Shown here: one piece after another, positions 63,577 through 64,000 of the stretch
Position numbering within the stretch: the stretch's first letter is position 1
How the letters are laid out: each line of letters opens with the position of its first letter
NCBI RefSeq assembly: GCF_900114485.1
Contig: NZ_FOTF01000011.1
Location: forward strand, 62,001 to 126,000
DNA length: 64,000 bases
Reading direction: 5' to 3'
Source of the DNA: Loktanella salsilacus
GTDB taxonomy: Bacteria > Pseudomonadota > Alphaproteobacteria > Rhodobacterales > Rhodobacteraceae
The notes under the pieces: generated by a model
The model's database searches: none
Seen by the model: the letters and a program-made list of their open reading frames with translations, nothing else
Told to the model about the DNA's origin: nothing
Made by a program: the position numbers and the translations under genes

Positions 63577-64000
63577 TTAACGGTTTTCGCGCTGGAGTTT
63601 CTTCTCCAGGTGCAGTGAATAACGGCCCATGCTGAAGCAGGCGATGAAGAACAGGACGCCGATAAAGACGAACAGTTCCCAATAGACGCCGTTCCAGTCG
63701 GTGCTGGCACGAATTGCGTTGGTCAGACCCAGCGGATCAAGCAGACCAATAAACAGCACCAGCGTGGTATCTTTGAACAGGCCGATAAAGGTGTTCACGA
63801 TACCTGGGATCGAGATCTTGAGCGCCTGCGGCAGGACGATCAGCTGCATGGACTGCCAATAGGATAGGCCCAGCGAATCGGCACCTTCGTACTGACCCTT
63901 GGGCACAGCGGCCAAGCCGCCGCGCACGACCTCTGCGATATATGCGGCAGAGAACAGCGTCACCATGATGATAACCCGCAGCGTCAGGTCAAAGTTCGTA
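63577..64000 (-). CDS. Polar amino acid ABC importer permease (AapM/BztC type), C-terminal part
   Basis: At least 140 codons; the N-terminal part lies past the right edge, as the frame is open to base 64000. The permease loop [33 protein letters not shown] and [29 protein letters not shown] match HisM/AapM-type permeases. It ends 13 bp before the ATPase start, same operon. Confidence 0.9.
   Translation of the reverse strand, partial: TNFDLTLRVIIMVTLFSAAYIAEVVRGGLAAVPKGQYEGADSLGLSYWQSMQLIVLPQALKISIPGIVNTFIGLFKDTTLVLFIGLLDPLGLTNAIRASTDWNGVYWELFVFIGVLFFIACFSMGRYSLHLEKKLQRENR

Overview
The window looks like a chromosomal segment of a marine, Roseobacter-type member of the Rhodobacteraceae (Alphaproteobacteria). 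The evidence is the gene order sdhCD - mch - mcl2 - mdh - sucCD - sucAB - lpd, which as I remember it matches Rhodobacter sphaeroides; ethylmalonyl-CoA-pathway genes; a complete soxRSVWXYZABCD cluster; carnitine catabolism genes; and the rpmH-rnpA-yidD-yidC block. Species cannot be assigned from sequence alone.

Layout. 1-16.4 kb: central carbon metabolism. Succinate dehydrogenase anchors and the operon mcl2-nnrU-DUF1737-mch lie on the minus strand. mdh and sucC-(lipoprotein)-sucD-(alpha/beta-hydrolase-like)-sucA-sucB-(MAPEG)-lpd lie on the plus strand. Both the sdh and suc upstream regions carry a pair of GTGATCAC palindromes exactly 21 bp apart, so a shared TCA-cycle regulator is likely. 16.5-24.5 kb: a GntR regulator, a YgjP-like peptidase, an acidic TIGR02300 protein, tRNA-Ala(GGC), an exonuclease gene broken by one in-frame TAG, a carnitine dehydrogenase/thioesterase fusion with its BKACE partner, a hydrolase-OsmC fusion and a DUF6880 protein. 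24.6-36.3 kb: sulfur oxidation. A YeeE/YedE transporter and a periplasmic metallo-beta-lactamase-fold protein flank the sox genes, which include DsrE and DUF302 proteins. An ArsR-type SoxR with the Cys42/Cys108 pair probably represses them through ATTC-N8-(G)AAT sites; I find four copies.

36.3-41.9 kb: two convergent transcription units (HlyD adaptor + ABC permease + ATPase; SpoIIAA-like protein + P1B-type ATPase), each headed by a candidate FNR box. 41.9-47.1 kb: the ugpBAEC glycerol-3-phosphate importer ending in an endonuclease/phosphatase-family gene. 47.5-52.2 kb: an accessory, partly degraded stretch with an IS3-family fragment, a TetR/DM13 pair with clear operators and an SDR-DoxX/DUF2269 pair, ending at tRNA-Arg(ACG). 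52.3-62.7 kb: conserved housekeeping genes (histidine kinase, flavoprotein, TVP38, rpmH, rnpA, yidD, ttcA, yidC, MOSC, engB, argB, SixA-like phosphatase). 62.7-64 kb: the end of a polar amino acid ABC importer, cut by the window edge.

I see no CRISPR array, prophage or replication origin. The most interesting signals are regulatory: the paired TCA operators, the sox operator family, the TetR/DM13 operators and the convergent FNR-headed module.
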